Assembly: GCA_041392785.1 (NCBI GenBank) | Contig: JAWKLK010000006.1 | Coordinates: forward strand, 186,001 to 250,000 | Source: OLB9 sp041392785 | GTDB lineage: Bacteria > Bacteroidota > Bacteroidia > Chitinophagales > Saprospiraceae | Direction of reading: 5' to 3' | DNA length: 64,000 nucleotides | Shown here: one piece after another, positions 19,343 through 29,105 of the stretch | Position numbering within the stretch: the first letter of the stretch is position 1 | Layout: each line of letters starts with the position of its first letter | The notes under the pieces: generated by a model | Seen by the model: the letters and a program-made list of their open reading frames with translations, nothing else | Told to the model about the DNA's origin: nothing | The model's database searches: none | Program-made: the position numbers and the translations under genes

Positions 19343-20632
19343 TTAATTTGTGTCCAATACTAGTTGCAAAAACGCTTTGACACCTAAAACAAATCCACTC
19401 TCATCAAGGTAAAAATCGGGAGTATGATGTTGAGATGCATCTAAAGTAGCTACATCCTTTGGTTTTCCACCAAGGAAAAAGAATAAACCAGGCACCACTT
19501 TGGCATAATAAGAAAAATCTTCTGCTCCTGTCATGGCAGGCATGATCCTAACATTGTCTTGACCAGCTGCTTTTTCAAGCGAAGGCACCATTTTAGCAGT
19601 GAGATCAGGATCATTATAGGTTATGGGATATCCAGGGATAATATCAACTTCTGCGACAGCACCTGCACTTGTAGCTATACCTTCTGCAATTTCAAATATT
19701 CTCCTATGAACCACTTCTCTCATCTCTACATCCAAAGTGCGTATTGTGCCAACCATTTCAGCCTCTTCAGGTATAATATTATTCCTAACACCAGAAGTGA
19801 TCTTTCCGATGGTGACAACCGCTGCTTCCTTTGTAATATCCACATTCCTACTTACTATAGTCTGTAACCCAAGAATAATTTGGGCTGATGTAACTATTGG
19901 ATCCACCCCACCCCATGGTCTGGCACCGTGTACTTGCTTACCTTTAACTTTTATTTTTAGCATATCTACTGCCGCCATTATTCCCATAGGCTTGTACAAA
20001 ATAGTATTTACATCAGTAATACTCGATATATGCAATCCATATATCACCTGGATCCCATATTTCGTCATAATTCCTTCGTCCACCATCAACTTTGCACCTC
20101 CCTGTTCTCCTTCTGGAGCACCTTCTTCCGCCGGTTGGAAAATAAATACAATTTTGCCTTTTAATTCCTTTTTCATTTTTTGCAAGACTGTAGCAGTGGC
20201 TAGGAGTATTGCCATGTGTGCATCATGTCCACAGGCATGCATCACATCTACTTCCTGACCATTGTATTCCCCTTTTGCCTTTGATGCGAATGGTAGATCT
20301 ACTCGCTCTTTGACTGGCAATCCATCCATATCAGCGCGAAGTCCGATAATCGGCCCTGGTTTCTCCGTGTCTAGCACTGCTACTATGCCTGTTTTAGCAA
20401 TATTTCGCTCCATATTTAGACCAATGGACATTAAATGCTTTGCTAAAAAATCTGAAGTTTTAAATTCTCTATTGGATAGCTCTGGATACTGATGAAGATG
20501 TCTTCTCCATGCAATCATTTCGTCCTCAATCTCTTCTGCTAGTGTAAACGCCCTTTTTGATAGGTCTTGTCCATGAAGTTGCATTAATAGCAATAAAAAA
20601 CAAAATCCAAAATTTAACATATTTCTAAACAT
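19343..20632 (-). CDS. M20-family amidohydrolase (N-acyl amino-acid hydrolase type), exported
   Basis: A 429-residue zinc-dependent amidohydrolase of the hippuricase/IAA-amino-acid hydrolase group. A signal peptide (to about LMQLHGQ) precedes the catalytic domain: WRRHLHQYPELSNREF, GLRADMDGLPV, HACGHDAHM, FQPAEEGAPEGEQGGAK and MTGAEDFSYYAK supply the metal ligands and catalytic Glu. The small dimerisation domain lies in between. Periplasmic location is inferred from the signal peptide. Upstream partner of the aspartoacylase-like gene; divergent from the DUF1460 gene. Confidence 0.86.
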   Translation of the reverse strand: MFRNMLNFGFCFLLLLMQLHGQDLSKRAFTLAEEIEDEMIAWRRHLHQYPELSNREFKTSDFLAKHLMSIGLNMERNIAKTGIVAVLDTEKPGPIIGLRADMDGLPVKERVDLPFASKAKGEYNGQEVDVMHACGHDAHMAILLATATVLQKMKKELKGKIVFIFQPAEEGAPEGEQGGAKLMVDEGIMTKYGIQVIYGLHISSITDVNTILYKPMGIMAAVDMLKIKVKGKQVHGARPWGGVDPIVTSAQIILGLQTIVSRNVDITKEAAVVTIGKITSGVRNNIIPEEAEMVGTIRTLDVEMREVVHRRIFEIAEGIATSAGAVAEVDIIPGYPITYNDPDLTAKMVPSLEKAAGQDNVRIMPAMTGAEDFSYYAKVVPGLFFFLGGKPKDVATLDASQHHTPDFYLDESGFVLGVKAFLQLVLDTN

Positions 20633-20644
20633 GCCCTACGATTT

Positions 20645-20674
20645 TTTGCGCAAGATAAGTAATTTGTATCTTTG
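20645..20674 (+). promoter_or_regulatory. Promoter of the DUF1460 gene, nearly leaderless
   Basis: TTTG at 20645-20648, an 18-nt spacer, and TATCTTTG at 20667-20674 match the Bacteroidota consensus. The predicted transcription start coincides with the ATG at 20679, so the mRNA would have almost no leader. This also argues against the longer frame starting at 20631. Confidence 0.6.
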
Positions 20675-20678
20675 CCGA

Positions 20679-21428
20679 ATGTTATTTATTCTTGTTTTTC
20701 TCATTACCTTACTATCACCTAGATCAGAGTGTTTGGTACATTGCATTGAAGAAAATAGTCGGTATTTTCTCGGTACACCTTATGAATCTAGAACATTAGA
20801 CCAAAATGATACTGAATCGCTTGTGTGCATCAATTCCGCTTTTGACTGTGTGACTTTTGTCGAGTATGTACTAGCTTTGTCACTCTATACATGTGAAGGC
20901 ATATTGCCATTTGAAGGATATTTAAGACAGTTACGATATAGAAATGGGGTAATTGATGGATATGGTTCTAGATTACATTATACATCTGAGTGGATAAATC
21001 AAGGAATTGCACTTGGCTACTTTTCTGAAATAACCCAAAACTTGGGCGGAAAATCAATTAAAAAACAAATAAACTTCATGACTAAAAATATTCATTTGTA
21101 TCCATCAATTTCACGAGACGGATGTATGAAGGATATTCAAAGAGTTGAAGAAAATTTAAGTATTGATTCTTATTTTCAAGTGTCTAAAAATGAAGTAAAA
21201 AACATTGAGAAGAATCTTCAAACAGGAGATATTATTGCAATTACGACAAAAATTGATGGCTTGGACATCTCGCATTTAGGTTTTATCATCAAAGATGGAA
21301 CAGCAGTACACTTATTACATGCGTCTGAGACTTTACACAAAATTACTATCAGCGATGTGCCACTTTCTAAATATCTTCACAGAAACCCAAAACAAGAAGG
21401 CATACGAGTGTTAAGAATTATCAAGTAG
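20679..21428 (+). CDS. DUF1460 family (N-acetylmuramoyl-L-alanine amidase-like) protein
   Basis: NlpC/P60-related cysteine hydrolase of about 249 residues. The signal-like N-terminus MLFILVFLITLLSPRSECL leads to the catalytic Cys in FDCVTFVEYVLAL and a His in ISHLGFIIK, as in DUF1460 proteins that cut bacterial wall peptides. ATG 20679 is chosen because the promoter -7 element ends 5 nt before it. Probably periplasmic and involved in wall turnover; the exact bond is inferred. Confidence 0.78.
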   Translation: MLFILVFLITLLSPRSECLVHCIEENSRYFLGTPYESRTLDQNDTESLVCINSAFDCVTFVEYVLALSLYTCEGILPFEGYLRQLRYRNGVIDGYGSRLHYTSEWINQGIALGYFSEITQNLGGKSIKKQINFMTKNIHLYPSISRDGCMKDIQRVEENLSIDSYFQVSKNEVKNIEKNLQTGDIIAITTKIDGLDISHLGFIIKDGTAVHLLHASETLHKITISDVPLSKYLHRNPKQEGIRVLRIIK

Positions 21429-21594
21429 TTTTATTTCAATATTTTACATATATTTATTATCAATATTTGTTTTCTATCTATCGAAGCTTCTGAAACAAAA
21501 ACTTTTAAATAATTCATATTATTGATATAAATTTTTCAGATATAAAATAAATGTTATATCTTTCGTGTTCGAAACAAATTTCATACTATCATTT

Positions 21595-22692
21595 ATGGGA
21601 CTTAGGCATATAGCAATAGTTTTGACAATTTTATTGTATATACAAAATGGTTTTGGGCAAGATGTTCATTTTTCTTATTATCAATTCACTCCATTGGATG
21701 TTAATCCTGCTAATGCTGGTGCATTCTATGGATCATATCGAGTAAGTGGAATTTATAGTGATAAATATGCTTCTATCACAGGAAGGCCTTATAGAAATTT
21801 CAATATCAATCTTGATGCACCAATTATAAGAGGCATTAGAAAACAAGATTGGATAGGAATTGGTGTGGCAGCATTACAAATCCCTAATGCAAATACCTCC
21901 GGTTTTCATGCAGGTGTTGATAATAAAAACCCCATATCAGGAACAACACAATCCTTATCTGGCCTAAAAATTGGGTTAGCCTACCACCTTTCTTTGGATA
22001 AAAAACAAACCAGTATCTTAACCTTAGGGGCGCAATACTCAATAGGTTCAAGAAACTATTCCCAACTAGGTAATTTATCGACTAGAGCTTTATTAGAAGG
22101 TTTGAAAGATAATGATTGGAATAAGTTTAACTTAAGTGTTGATCAGAACAGTACTGGCACATTTTCAATCTCTAAGGCAATAAAGGATTTAAATTTTGGG
22201 ATTTTATATAATAAAAGACAGAAAAAATCTGATCTAAGATTAGGTTTTGCCATAAAAAATGTCAACACTAGTTCCAATTCCTTATTTGAGAATAATCCAA
22301 ACGATGGATATGAGCGCTCCATAGGAATTCACGTGCACGGAGCCTATGATATGGCCCTAAATGAAAAAATAAACATCACCCCAGGATTTTTCTATTACTC
22401 CTATGGAAAGGCTAATGCCCTAAATATCAACACCCAAGCAATGTATAACGTAAATCCTGAAAAAGAACTTAAGATTGGAGCTGGTCTGGGATTACGCAAT
22501 TTAAGAAGTATCATGACCATGATTGGGGCAGAATATAAAGGTATTAAAATGGGATTTGACTTTGACATTGACATTACTAGTCTTGCACCTGAATCGAATG
22601 GTGTTGGGGGATATGAAATATGTGTAGGTTATATAGGTAAAATTTATAAACGTCCAAAGGTCAAAGAGGTCATTCTTTGCCCAAGATTGTAA
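21595..22692 (+). CDS. porP: PorP/SprF family T9SS outer-membrane protein
   Basis: Outer-membrane beta-barrel of about 365 residues. After the signal peptide (MGLRHIAIVLTILLYIQNGFGQ) comes the family signature DVHFSYYQFTPLDVNPANAGAFYGSYRVSGIYSDKY, and aromatic-ended beta strands fill the rest. PorP/SprF proteins work with the T9SS to attach cargo bearing gliding-type C-terminal domains such as the 1852-4938 protein. ATG 21595 gives the cleanest signal peptide; the frame is open 10 codons further. The OmpA/PD40 gene follows after 43 nt, the usual pairing. Which cargo this paralogue serves is unknown. Confidence 0.85.
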   Translation: MGLRHIAIVLTILLYIQNGFGQDVHFSYYQFTPLDVNPANAGAFYGSYRVSGIYSDKYASITGRPYRNFNINLDAPIIRGIRKQDWIGIGVAALQIPNANTSGFHAGVDNKNPISGTTQSLSGLKIGLAYHLSLDKKQTSILTLGAQYSIGSRNYSQLGNLSTRALLEGLKDNDWNKFNLSVDQNSTGTFSISKAIKDLNFGILYNKRQKKSDLRLGFAIKNVNTSSNSLFENNPNDGYERSIGIHVHGAYDMALNEKINITPGFFYYSYGKANALNINTQAMYNVNPEKELKIGAGLGLRNLRSIMTMIGAEYKGIKMGFDFDIDITSLAPESNGVGGYEICVGYIGKIYKRPKVKEVILCPRL

Positions 22693-22735
22693 TATATAAA
22701 TTAGAAAGTATTAAGATTATTAAATTTCAGATTAT

Positions 22736-24760
22736 ATGTTTAAGCATAATATCATATATTTTTTATTGCCATTTTTTGTTTTAATTGGTTCAAAAATCAT
22801 GGCGCAGCCTATCAACGTATCATCTTATGAAATGATGCTTGAAACAGGTGAAAATGCAGCCAATGAAAATGATTATGTTAATGCAGTAAAATGGTTCGAA
22901 GACGCCTATAAGGAAAGTAAAGATCCGTACTTACTTATTGCCATAGCTGACTTGAATATGCTGATGAGGGACTATGTCAAGGCCGAGAGGTATTATGATA
23001 GAGTATTAAAAAAAGATAAAACTGATGAATTTGCGGATATAAGGCTAGATTATGCTCGCTCTATGAAGTATCAGGGCAAGTATAAAGAGGCAATGAACGA
23101 ATTAAACAGTTTTATTTCCCTTATCAATAATGACAGCCTTAAGACAGAAGCAAAATTGGAATTGCGAGGCATTTTGAATTTAGAAAAACTACCTGAAAAT
23201 GTTGAAGCTTCCATCAGTTTCGCAAATGAAAACATCAATACGCCATCCGCAGAAAATGGTCCAGCTATTGCCCCAGATGGTACTTTGTATTTTTCATCCA
23301 TGAATACCAAATCGCCTGTCACTCTTGATGGAAATGAGAAAGAATATCATACCAAAATCTATGCAGCAACTAGAGAAGCAACAGGTGGATATGCAAAACC
23401 AACTGCGCTGGATGAAGCAATAAATCGAGTGAATTTTCACAATGCGGGAGCATCATTTTCTCCAGATGGAAAAGTGATGTATTTTACCAGAGCAACTTTA
23501 CTAGGAAATGGTATAGAAACATCTCAACTTTTTGTATCGCAGTTTAATGGCGGCACCTGGGCTCCACCGGTAGCATCTACCCTCAATGGCGATTACAAAA
23601 TTAGACATCCTTATGAAGGTGAGCTATTTGGACAAAAAGTCCTTTATTTCTCTTCTGATATGGATGGTGGTTATGGCGGTTATGATCTCTTCTATGCGCC
23701 AATGATTGGTGGCGATTTTGGCACACCAGTGAATCTTGGCCCCATCATTAATACTAATAAAAATGAAGAGACACCTTATTATAGAGATGGTGTACTCTAC
23801 TTTAGTTCAAACGGGCACCCAAGCATGGGAGGATATGACACCTACTACTCAGAATGGAATGGTAGTACTTGGTCTGCTCCTGCCAACATGGGATACAACT
23901 ACAATACTTCTTATGATGATACGTATTTCCGCATGAATAAAAGTGGAAATTCAGGTTTTTTAGTAAGTAATAGACCAAATAAGGATAAAAAGAAATTTAA
24001 GGCTAGTGAAACTTGTTGCGATGATATCTATGAAGTATTTATCAGAGATGTGGTCATAGACTTACAGGTATTAGTGAATAATGAATCAGGCCCATTGGAT
24101 GGAGCTACTATTGAATTGTATGAAAATGCGAAGAAAGGTGCAATTGAAGCAAAAAATAATGCCTTATCAAATAATTTTAGCTTTTTACTGGAATCAGATA
24201 AAAGTTATAAGGCTTTTGTAACAAGAGATGGATATTTTCCTGATTCTATAGAATTTAACACCAATGGCATATTTGAAGATTATACATTTAAGAAGACCCT
24301 TATATTGAAAGCGAAACCTAAGGAAGATACATCTGATTCTGAGTTTTATTCCATCAACGAACCCATACGACTAAATAATATTTATTATGACTTTGATGAT
24401 GATGCGATCTTACCAGCAGCTGAAAAAGATCTAGCTTACTTAGTTGAATTGATGGAACAATATTCAGATATGGTCATTGAGCTTTCATCTCATACTGATA
24501 GCAGAGGCGAAGTTGATTACAACAAAAAGTTATCTCAGCGCCGTGCTAATTCGGCTAAAAATTGGTTGGTAAATGAAGGCATTGATGCAAAACGCATCAA
24601 TGCTGTAGGATATGGTGAGTCCAAATTATTGAACAAATGTAAGGACAGAATTAAGTGTTCTGAAGAGGAACATCAACTAAATCGTCGTACAGAATTTAAA
24701 ATTATCGCTGGACCACAAACTATTGAGATCAAGAAAAGTAGGCTAAAGAGGGAAAATTAG
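22736..24760 (+). CDS. OmpA-family protein with TPR and PD40 repeats (PorE-like), porP partner
   Basis: A 674-residue envelope protein: signal peptide (to about SKIMAQ), TPR helices (30-150), PD40 propeller (about 165-430; GYGGYDLFYAPMIGG and MGGYDTYYSEWNG blades), a carboxypeptidase-regulatory-like domain (about 440-530) and OmpA (NIYYDFDDDAILPAAEKDL, SSHTDSRGEVDYN, NRRTEFKII). The order matches PorE, the peptidoglycan link of the T9SS. It is cotranscribed with porP. Unlike the 5649-7625 paralogue there is no lipobox Cys at the signal-peptide cleavage site. Confidence 0.86.
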   Translation: MFKHNIIYFLLPFFVLIGSKIMAQPINVSSYEMMLETGENAANENDYVNAVKWFEDAYKESKDPYLLIAIADLNMLMRDYVKAERYYDRVLKKDKTDEFADIRLDYARSMKYQGKYKEAMNELNSFISLINNDSLKTEAKLELRGILNLEKLPENVEASISFANENINTPSAENGPAIAPDGTLYFSSMNTKSPVTLDGNEKEYHTKIYAATREATGGYAKPTALDEAINRVNFHNAGASFSPDGKVMYFTRATLLGNGIETSQLFVSQFNGGTWAPPVASTLNGDYKIRHPYEGELFGQKVLYFSSDMDGGYGGYDLFYAPMIGGDFGTPVNLGPIINTNKNEETPYYRDGVLYFSSNGHPSMGGYDTYYSEWNGSTWSAPANMGYNYNTSYDDTYFRMNKSGNSGFLVSNRPNKDKKKFKASETCCDDIYEVFIRDVVIDLQVLVNNESGPLDGATIELYENAKKGAIEAKNNALSNNFSFLLESDKSYKAFVTRDGYFPDSIEFNTNGIFEDYTFKKTLILKAKPKEDTSDSEFYSINEPIRLNNIYYDFDDDAILPAAEKDLAYLVELMEQYSDMVIELSSHTDSRGEVDYNKKLSQRRANSAKNWLVNEGIDAKRINAVGYGESKLLNKCKDRIKCSEEEHQLNRRTEFKIIAGPQTIEIKKSRLKREN

Positions 24761-24789
24761 ATTTCTGGGTCACATAATGTCTCTTGGCA

Positions 24790-25794
24790 TTATAAATCTA
24801 CCATTTGACGTACCATTGACGGGCCTTCATAGATAAATCCGGTATAGACTTGCACTAAATCAGCTCCTGCTTTTATTTTAGCTTCGGCGTCTTCCAAAGT
24901 AAATATGCCACCCACGCCTATGATGACTTTCTCTTTAGGAAGGCCAGCCCTCAACTGTCTGATGACATCATTTGATTTTTCACGTACGGGTAAGCCACTG
25001 ATACCGCCTGCACCAAGATTACTAGTTTTACTCAATAGATTTTCCCTAACAATTGTCGTATTGGTAGCTACTACGCCTGCAATGTCAGTAAATTTAACAA
25101 TATCAATAATATCTCTTATTTGGTCGCGTGTCAAATCTGGTGCAATTTTTACCAAGATAGGTTTCATCACCGACTTGCTACGCGCCGAAGATTGTAATGT
25201 ACTCAATAATTTGGTCAGAGGTTCTTTATCTTGCAACGCACGTAGATCTGGTGTATTGGGAGAGCTCACATTCACTACAAAGTAATCCACCAGATCATAT
25301 AGCCTATCGAAACAGAAAAGATAATCTGCGTCAGAACCTTTATTTGGTGTAGTTTTATTTTTGCCTATATTACCTCCAATGATAGCATTATAAGAAGATC
25401 CTTTAAGTCTTGTTACCATAGCTTCAACCCCTTCATTATTAAAGCCCATCCTATTGAGTAACGCCTGATCCTTCTTCAAGCGTAACAAACGTGGTTTTGG
25501 ATTTCCATCTTGTGGTTTTGGAGTTATGGTACCTATTTCAATAAAACCAAAACCTAATTGAGATAAATCCTGAATATATTTGCCGTCTTTGTCAAATCCT
25601 GCTGCTAGGCCTATTCTATTTTTAAAGGTCAAACCCATACAATCAATGCCGCCATTTTTCCTCATGCCACTATGTTTGTAGACCAAATTTAATAGTGGAA
25701 TTCTCAATACCAATTTTAAAGAAAATAAAGCAATTTTATGTGCTTTTTCAGGATCAAACAAGAATAATAAAGGTCTAAATATTAGTTTATACAT
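24790..25794 (-). CDS. pyrD: Dihydroorotate dehydrogenase (quinone), class 2
   Basis: FMN enzyme oxidising dihydroorotate to orotate in pyrimidine synthesis, coupled to membrane quinone. The N-terminal amphipathic helix (MYKLIFRPLLFLFDPEKAHK) marks class 2, followed by NRIGLAAGFDKDG, GFIEIGTITPKPQDGNPKPR, NRMGFNNEG, VVNVSSPNTPDLR with the catalytic Ser region, and IIGVGGIFTLEDA. Full length at 334 residues. Convergent with the PorE-like gene. Confidence 0.94.
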   Translation of the reverse strand: MYKLIFRPLLFLFDPEKAHKIALFSLKLVLRIPLLNLVYKHSGMRKNGGIDCMGLTFKNRIGLAAGFDKDGKYIQDLSQLGFGFIEIGTITPKPQDGNPKPRLLRLKKDQALLNRMGFNNEGVEAMVTRLKGSSYNAIIGGNIGKNKTTPNKGSDADYLFCFDRLYDLVDYFVVNVSSPNTPDLRALQDKEPLTKLLSTLQSSARSKSVMKPILVKIAPDLTRDQIRDIIDIVKFTDIAGVVATNTTIVRENLLSKTSNLGAGGISGLPVREKSNDVIRQLRAGLPKEKVIIGVGGIFTLEDAEAKIKAGADLVQVYTGFIYEGPSMVRQMVDL

Positions 25795-26109
25795 GGGTTT
25801 GGTACTACATTTTTAAAGAATCTCTTGCAAAAATAGAAAATTAAAACATAGAATCCTCCATCAAAAACCAATAAGCTTGAATTAATTTTTTGAGTTTTTA
25901 GTGAGAAAGTCGCTACTTAGATTCCTAATGCAAAGCATCAAAATAGGCTTAATGATTTAAGACAAGGAAGCTTCCGATTTGAAGCAAATTAGGTTTATAA
26001 AGCATTATAATAATTCAAGAAGCCGAATATTTACGCATAATATAAATTACTCTCCTTGTTTTAAAAAAGCAATAATATGCAGTACATTTGCGTTCGTTCA
26101 TAGCAAAAA
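25795..26109 (+). promoter_or_regulatory. Intergenic region with -7 element of the TonB receptor gene
   Basis: About 315 bp between divergent genes. TACATTTG at 26083-26090 is a perfect TANNTTTG element placed 19 nt before the receptor ATG; the -33 element is weak. Nothing else (tRNA, repeat, hairpin) was seen in the rest. Confidence 0.45.
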
Positions 26110-28662
26110 ATGTCAGTCATGCGCATCCTTTATACCATCTTTATTCTAGTATTGAGTATTTGCCATGTCGAAGCACAGACTGAAACTGCCATAGTATTTG
26201 GATTGGTAAGAGACATAGATACCCATGAGGGTATTGATTTTGTCACCGTGGTGGAAGAAGGAACCAATAATGCCACAGAAACAGACTTAAATGGTCAATT
26301 CAGGATAGAAATTCCTGTGGATAAAAAAGTGTTCGTACGGTTTTCGAGAATTGGCTACGACGATATAATAATCAATGTGAGCCCATTAAAACTAAATCAA
26401 AAGAGAAATATCAATGTAAAATTGGTACCAAAAGCTACCGATCTAGGCATCATAGTGAGAGCTGCTAAAATAGAAGATGCAGGGATAGTAAGAGAAGAAG
26501 TCACTGAACTGAAAATCTTACCGACAGCTTCTGGAAATTTCGAGAGTATTCTACCCCATATCGCTTTGGGTGTCAATGCTGGGTCAGGAGGAGAATTGAC
26601 TTCGCAATACAACGTGAGAGGTGGCAATTATGATGAAAACTTAGTTTATGTCAATGATTTTGAAATCTTTAGGCCACAATTACTTCGCAGCGGACAACAA
26701 GAAGGCTTAAGTTTTCCTAATATAGATTTGATAAGGGATTTGGAATTTTCTTCGGGTGGTTTTGAAGCCAAATATGGAGATAAAATGTCTTCCGTCCTAG
26801 ATATTCGCTATAAACGTCCCGATGAAACACGCGGAAGTATTACAGCTAGCTTGTTAGGCGCAACTGCACACCTTGAAGGGTCTAAAAGATTAGGGCCGAA
26901 TGCCTACAACAAATTCAGATATCTTCTGGGTGGACGTTACAAAACCAATGCATATTTATTATCATCTACTGGAATAAAGGGTGAATACAATCCACAGTTT
27001 TTTGATCTACAAGCTTTCCTAAGTTATGAGATAAATAAGTCATGGCAAGTAGGCTTTATAGCCAATTACAATGCCTCTGACTATATTTTTATTCCAAAGA
27101 GTGGAAAGAGCAAACGAGGAACTATCAATTTTCAGATTGAGCTGCAGACCAATTTCGAAGGGCAGGAAAAAGACCAATTCAATTATGGTATGACAGGTCT
27201 TGCATTTACCTATGTCCCAGAAAGAACTAAAAATCCATTATTTATGAAATGGATGGCGAGCATGTACAAAGGTACAGAATTTGAAAATTTTGATATCATA
27301 GGGCAATATAGATTGTATGAATTGGAAACAGGTTTAGGTGAAAACACAGGCACTCCCATAGCACTTTTAGGTTCCGGTACACAGCACACTTACGCTAGAA
27401 ACTCCCTCTACAATGAAATAGTAAATGTTGAATACAAAGGTGGTGTAGAAATTCAAAAAGGACAAAATTTACACTTCATTCAATGGGGCGCAAAATTTCA
27501 AAGAGAAGCCTTTGATGATGTACTTCATGAATGGTATAGACTCGATTCTGCTGATTACTCTGTTCCATTGAATCCCAACGCATTGAATCTTAATTCAGTG
27601 ATAAATGGCAGCCATATAATTCAGAATGACAAATTCCAAGCCTTTATACAAGATGCGTTTTCTATTAAAAATGAAAATCACGAATTTAAATTATCTGGAG
27701 GAGTAAGGTCCACATATAGATCATTGAGCAAAGAAATGATTCTAAGTCCTCGATTTCAAATCTTATATAAACCTTTGAAAACTAAAAATGATATTTCATA
27801 CAGGCTTGCAGTAGGATATTATAACCAATCCCCTTTTTATAGAGAAATGAGACGAAAAGATGGCTCAGTCAATACTGATTTACTTTCGCAAAAATCATTG
27901 CATTTAGTAGGAGGATTGAGCTACGATTTTACTTGGGAAAGAATAAGTAATAGGCCATTCAGGATCATCACAGAGATTTATTATAAAAAACTCACCGACC
28001 TTGTCTCTTACAACATCGATAATGTCCGAATCAGATATTCTGGCGAAAATGATTCTGATGGTTATATTCGTGGTATTGATTTTAGGATCAACGGCGAATT
28101 TGTAAAAGACGCTGAATCATGGATAAATCTATCATTCTTGCAGGCGAGAGAGAGAATTCGGGGTGTACAGCATTACGAATTCGGCAATAGTGGTGACAGT
28201 ACAAATCTGGTGCCTATCAAATACGTACCTAGACCCACAGATCAATTCATGACTTTGAATATGTTCTTTCAAGACTATTTACCCGATAATGAAAATGTAA
28301 AAGTCAACCTTAATATCGCAGTAGGTACCGGATTACCTTATGGCCCACGCGAAGACAATGATGAAGTAAGAAACCCTTTTAGGCTTAAAGCTTATCACAG
28401 GCTAGATATAGGTTTCTCATATCAATTATGGAAAGATGGGTGGCGAAATAAAAAACCAAAACATCCACTAAGATTTACAAAAAATGCTTGGGTTAGCTTA
28501 GAAGCATTCAACTTACTTAATATAGCCAATCAAGCATCAGTAAATTGGATAAAAACCATAACTAATGTAGAATTTTCACTACCAAATAATCTAACCAGCA
28601 GGCGAATAAATCTAAAATTTAGATTAGATTTCTCAATTTACTTGACTTCTTCTATTTTGTAA
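26110..28662 (+). CDS. TonB-dependent receptor with carboxypeptidase-like N-domain
   Basis: Outer-membrane transporter of 850 residues: signal peptide (to about CHVEAQ), a CarboxypepD_reg-like beta sandwich (about 24-110; VFGLVRDIDTHEGIDFVTVVEEG), a plug (about 125-230; SQYNVRGGNYDENLVYVNDFEIF and SGGFEAKYGDKMSSVLDIRYKRP) and a 22-strand barrel ending in a short LKFRLDFSIYL strand. No SusD neighbour is present, so the ligand is unknown. Its last 25 nt overlap the convergent small membrane-protein gene. A second Met three codons in (26119) may be the true start. Confidence 0.87.
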   Translation: MSVMRILYTIFILVLSICHVEAQTETAIVFGLVRDIDTHEGIDFVTVVEEGTNNATETDLNGQFRIEIPVDKKVFVRFSRIGYDDIIINVSPLKLNQKRNINVKLVPKATDLGIIVRAAKIEDAGIVREEVTELKILPTASGNFESILPHIALGVNAGSGGELTSQYNVRGGNYDENLVYVNDFEIFRPQLLRSGQQEGLSFPNIDLIRDLEFSSGGFEAKYGDKMSSVLDIRYKRPDETRGSITASLLGATAHLEGSKRLGPNAYNKFRYLLGGRYKTNAYLLSSTGIKGEYNPQFFDLQAFLSYEINKSWQVGFIANYNASDYIFIPKSGKSKRGTINFQIELQTNFEGQEKDQFNYGMTGLAFTYVPERTKNPLFMKWMASMYKGTEFENFDIIGQYRLYELETGLGENTGTPIALLGSGTQHTYARNSLYNEIVNVEYKGGVEIQKGQNLHFIQWGAKFQREAFDDVLHEWYRLDSADYSVPLNPNALNLNSVINGSHIIQNDKFQAFIQDAFSIKNENHEFKLSGGVRSTYRSLSKEMILSPRFQILYKPLKTKNDISYRLAVGYYNQSPFYREMRRKDGSVNTDLLSQKSLHLVGGLSYDFTWERISNRPFRIITEIYYKKLTDLVSYNIDNVRIRYSGENDSDGYIRGIDFRINGEFVKDAESWINLSFLQARERIRGVQHYEFGNSGDSTNLVPIKYVPRPTDQFMTLNMFFQDYLPDNENVKVNLNIAVGTGLPYGPREDNDEVRNPFRLKAYHRLDIGFSYQLWKDGWRNKKPKHPLRFTKNAWVSLEAFNLLNIANQASVNWIKTITNVEFSLPNNLTSRRINLKFRLDFSIYLTSSIL

Positions 28663-29027
28663 ACCAAATAATCTGTATCTCCTTGCCAGGGAAATGCATT
28701 GATTTTCTGCTTATAATACACTCTGACATTTTTACCCTCCAAACCTTGGGCAGCAACATAAGATGCACTATCTTCCAAAGAAAAATCAAATTTACTCGCA
28801 TTATTCATGATTTGCATTCCTGCTAGTTGAAGCTCTCCTTCGTAAGTTTTGAAAACCGCACCTTTCTTTGATATTTTGTATAAAATACCAGTCCTGGAAC
28901 CTTCGCTAATAGTATAATTTCTATAAAAATAATAAGAAGTACAACCTATGATTAATAGGAAGAATAATACCCAAAGCAATTTCTTAAACAGTGATTTTGC
29001 TTTTTGTTTTGTTTGTTCTAGTGCCAT
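28638..29027 (-). CDS. Small single-pass membrane protein, conserved hypothetical
   Basis: A 129-residue protein: charged N-terminus, one membrane helix (about 17-36, LLWVLFFLLIIGCTSYYFY), then an extracytoplasmic domain with EGSRTGILYKISKKGAVFKTYEGELQL. This pattern recurs in Bacteroidota, where it is sometimes mislabelled as 6-phosphogluconate dehydrogenase; no enzyme motif is visible. The 3' end overlaps the receptor gene tail to tail. Confidence 0.65.
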   Translation of the reverse strand: MALEQTKQKAKSLFKKLLWVLFFLLIIGCTSYYFYRNYTISEGSRTGILYKISKKGAVFKTYEGELQLAGMQIMNNASKFDFSLEDSASYVAAQGLEGKNVRVYYKQKINAFPWQGDTDYLVYKIEEVK

Positions 29028-29105
29028 GACTTAAATTAATACCTTTAAACAAGAATTTTGATCAAATAATTCTAAGAAGGGATAACTATTTTCAGTTGAT
29101 CTCTA

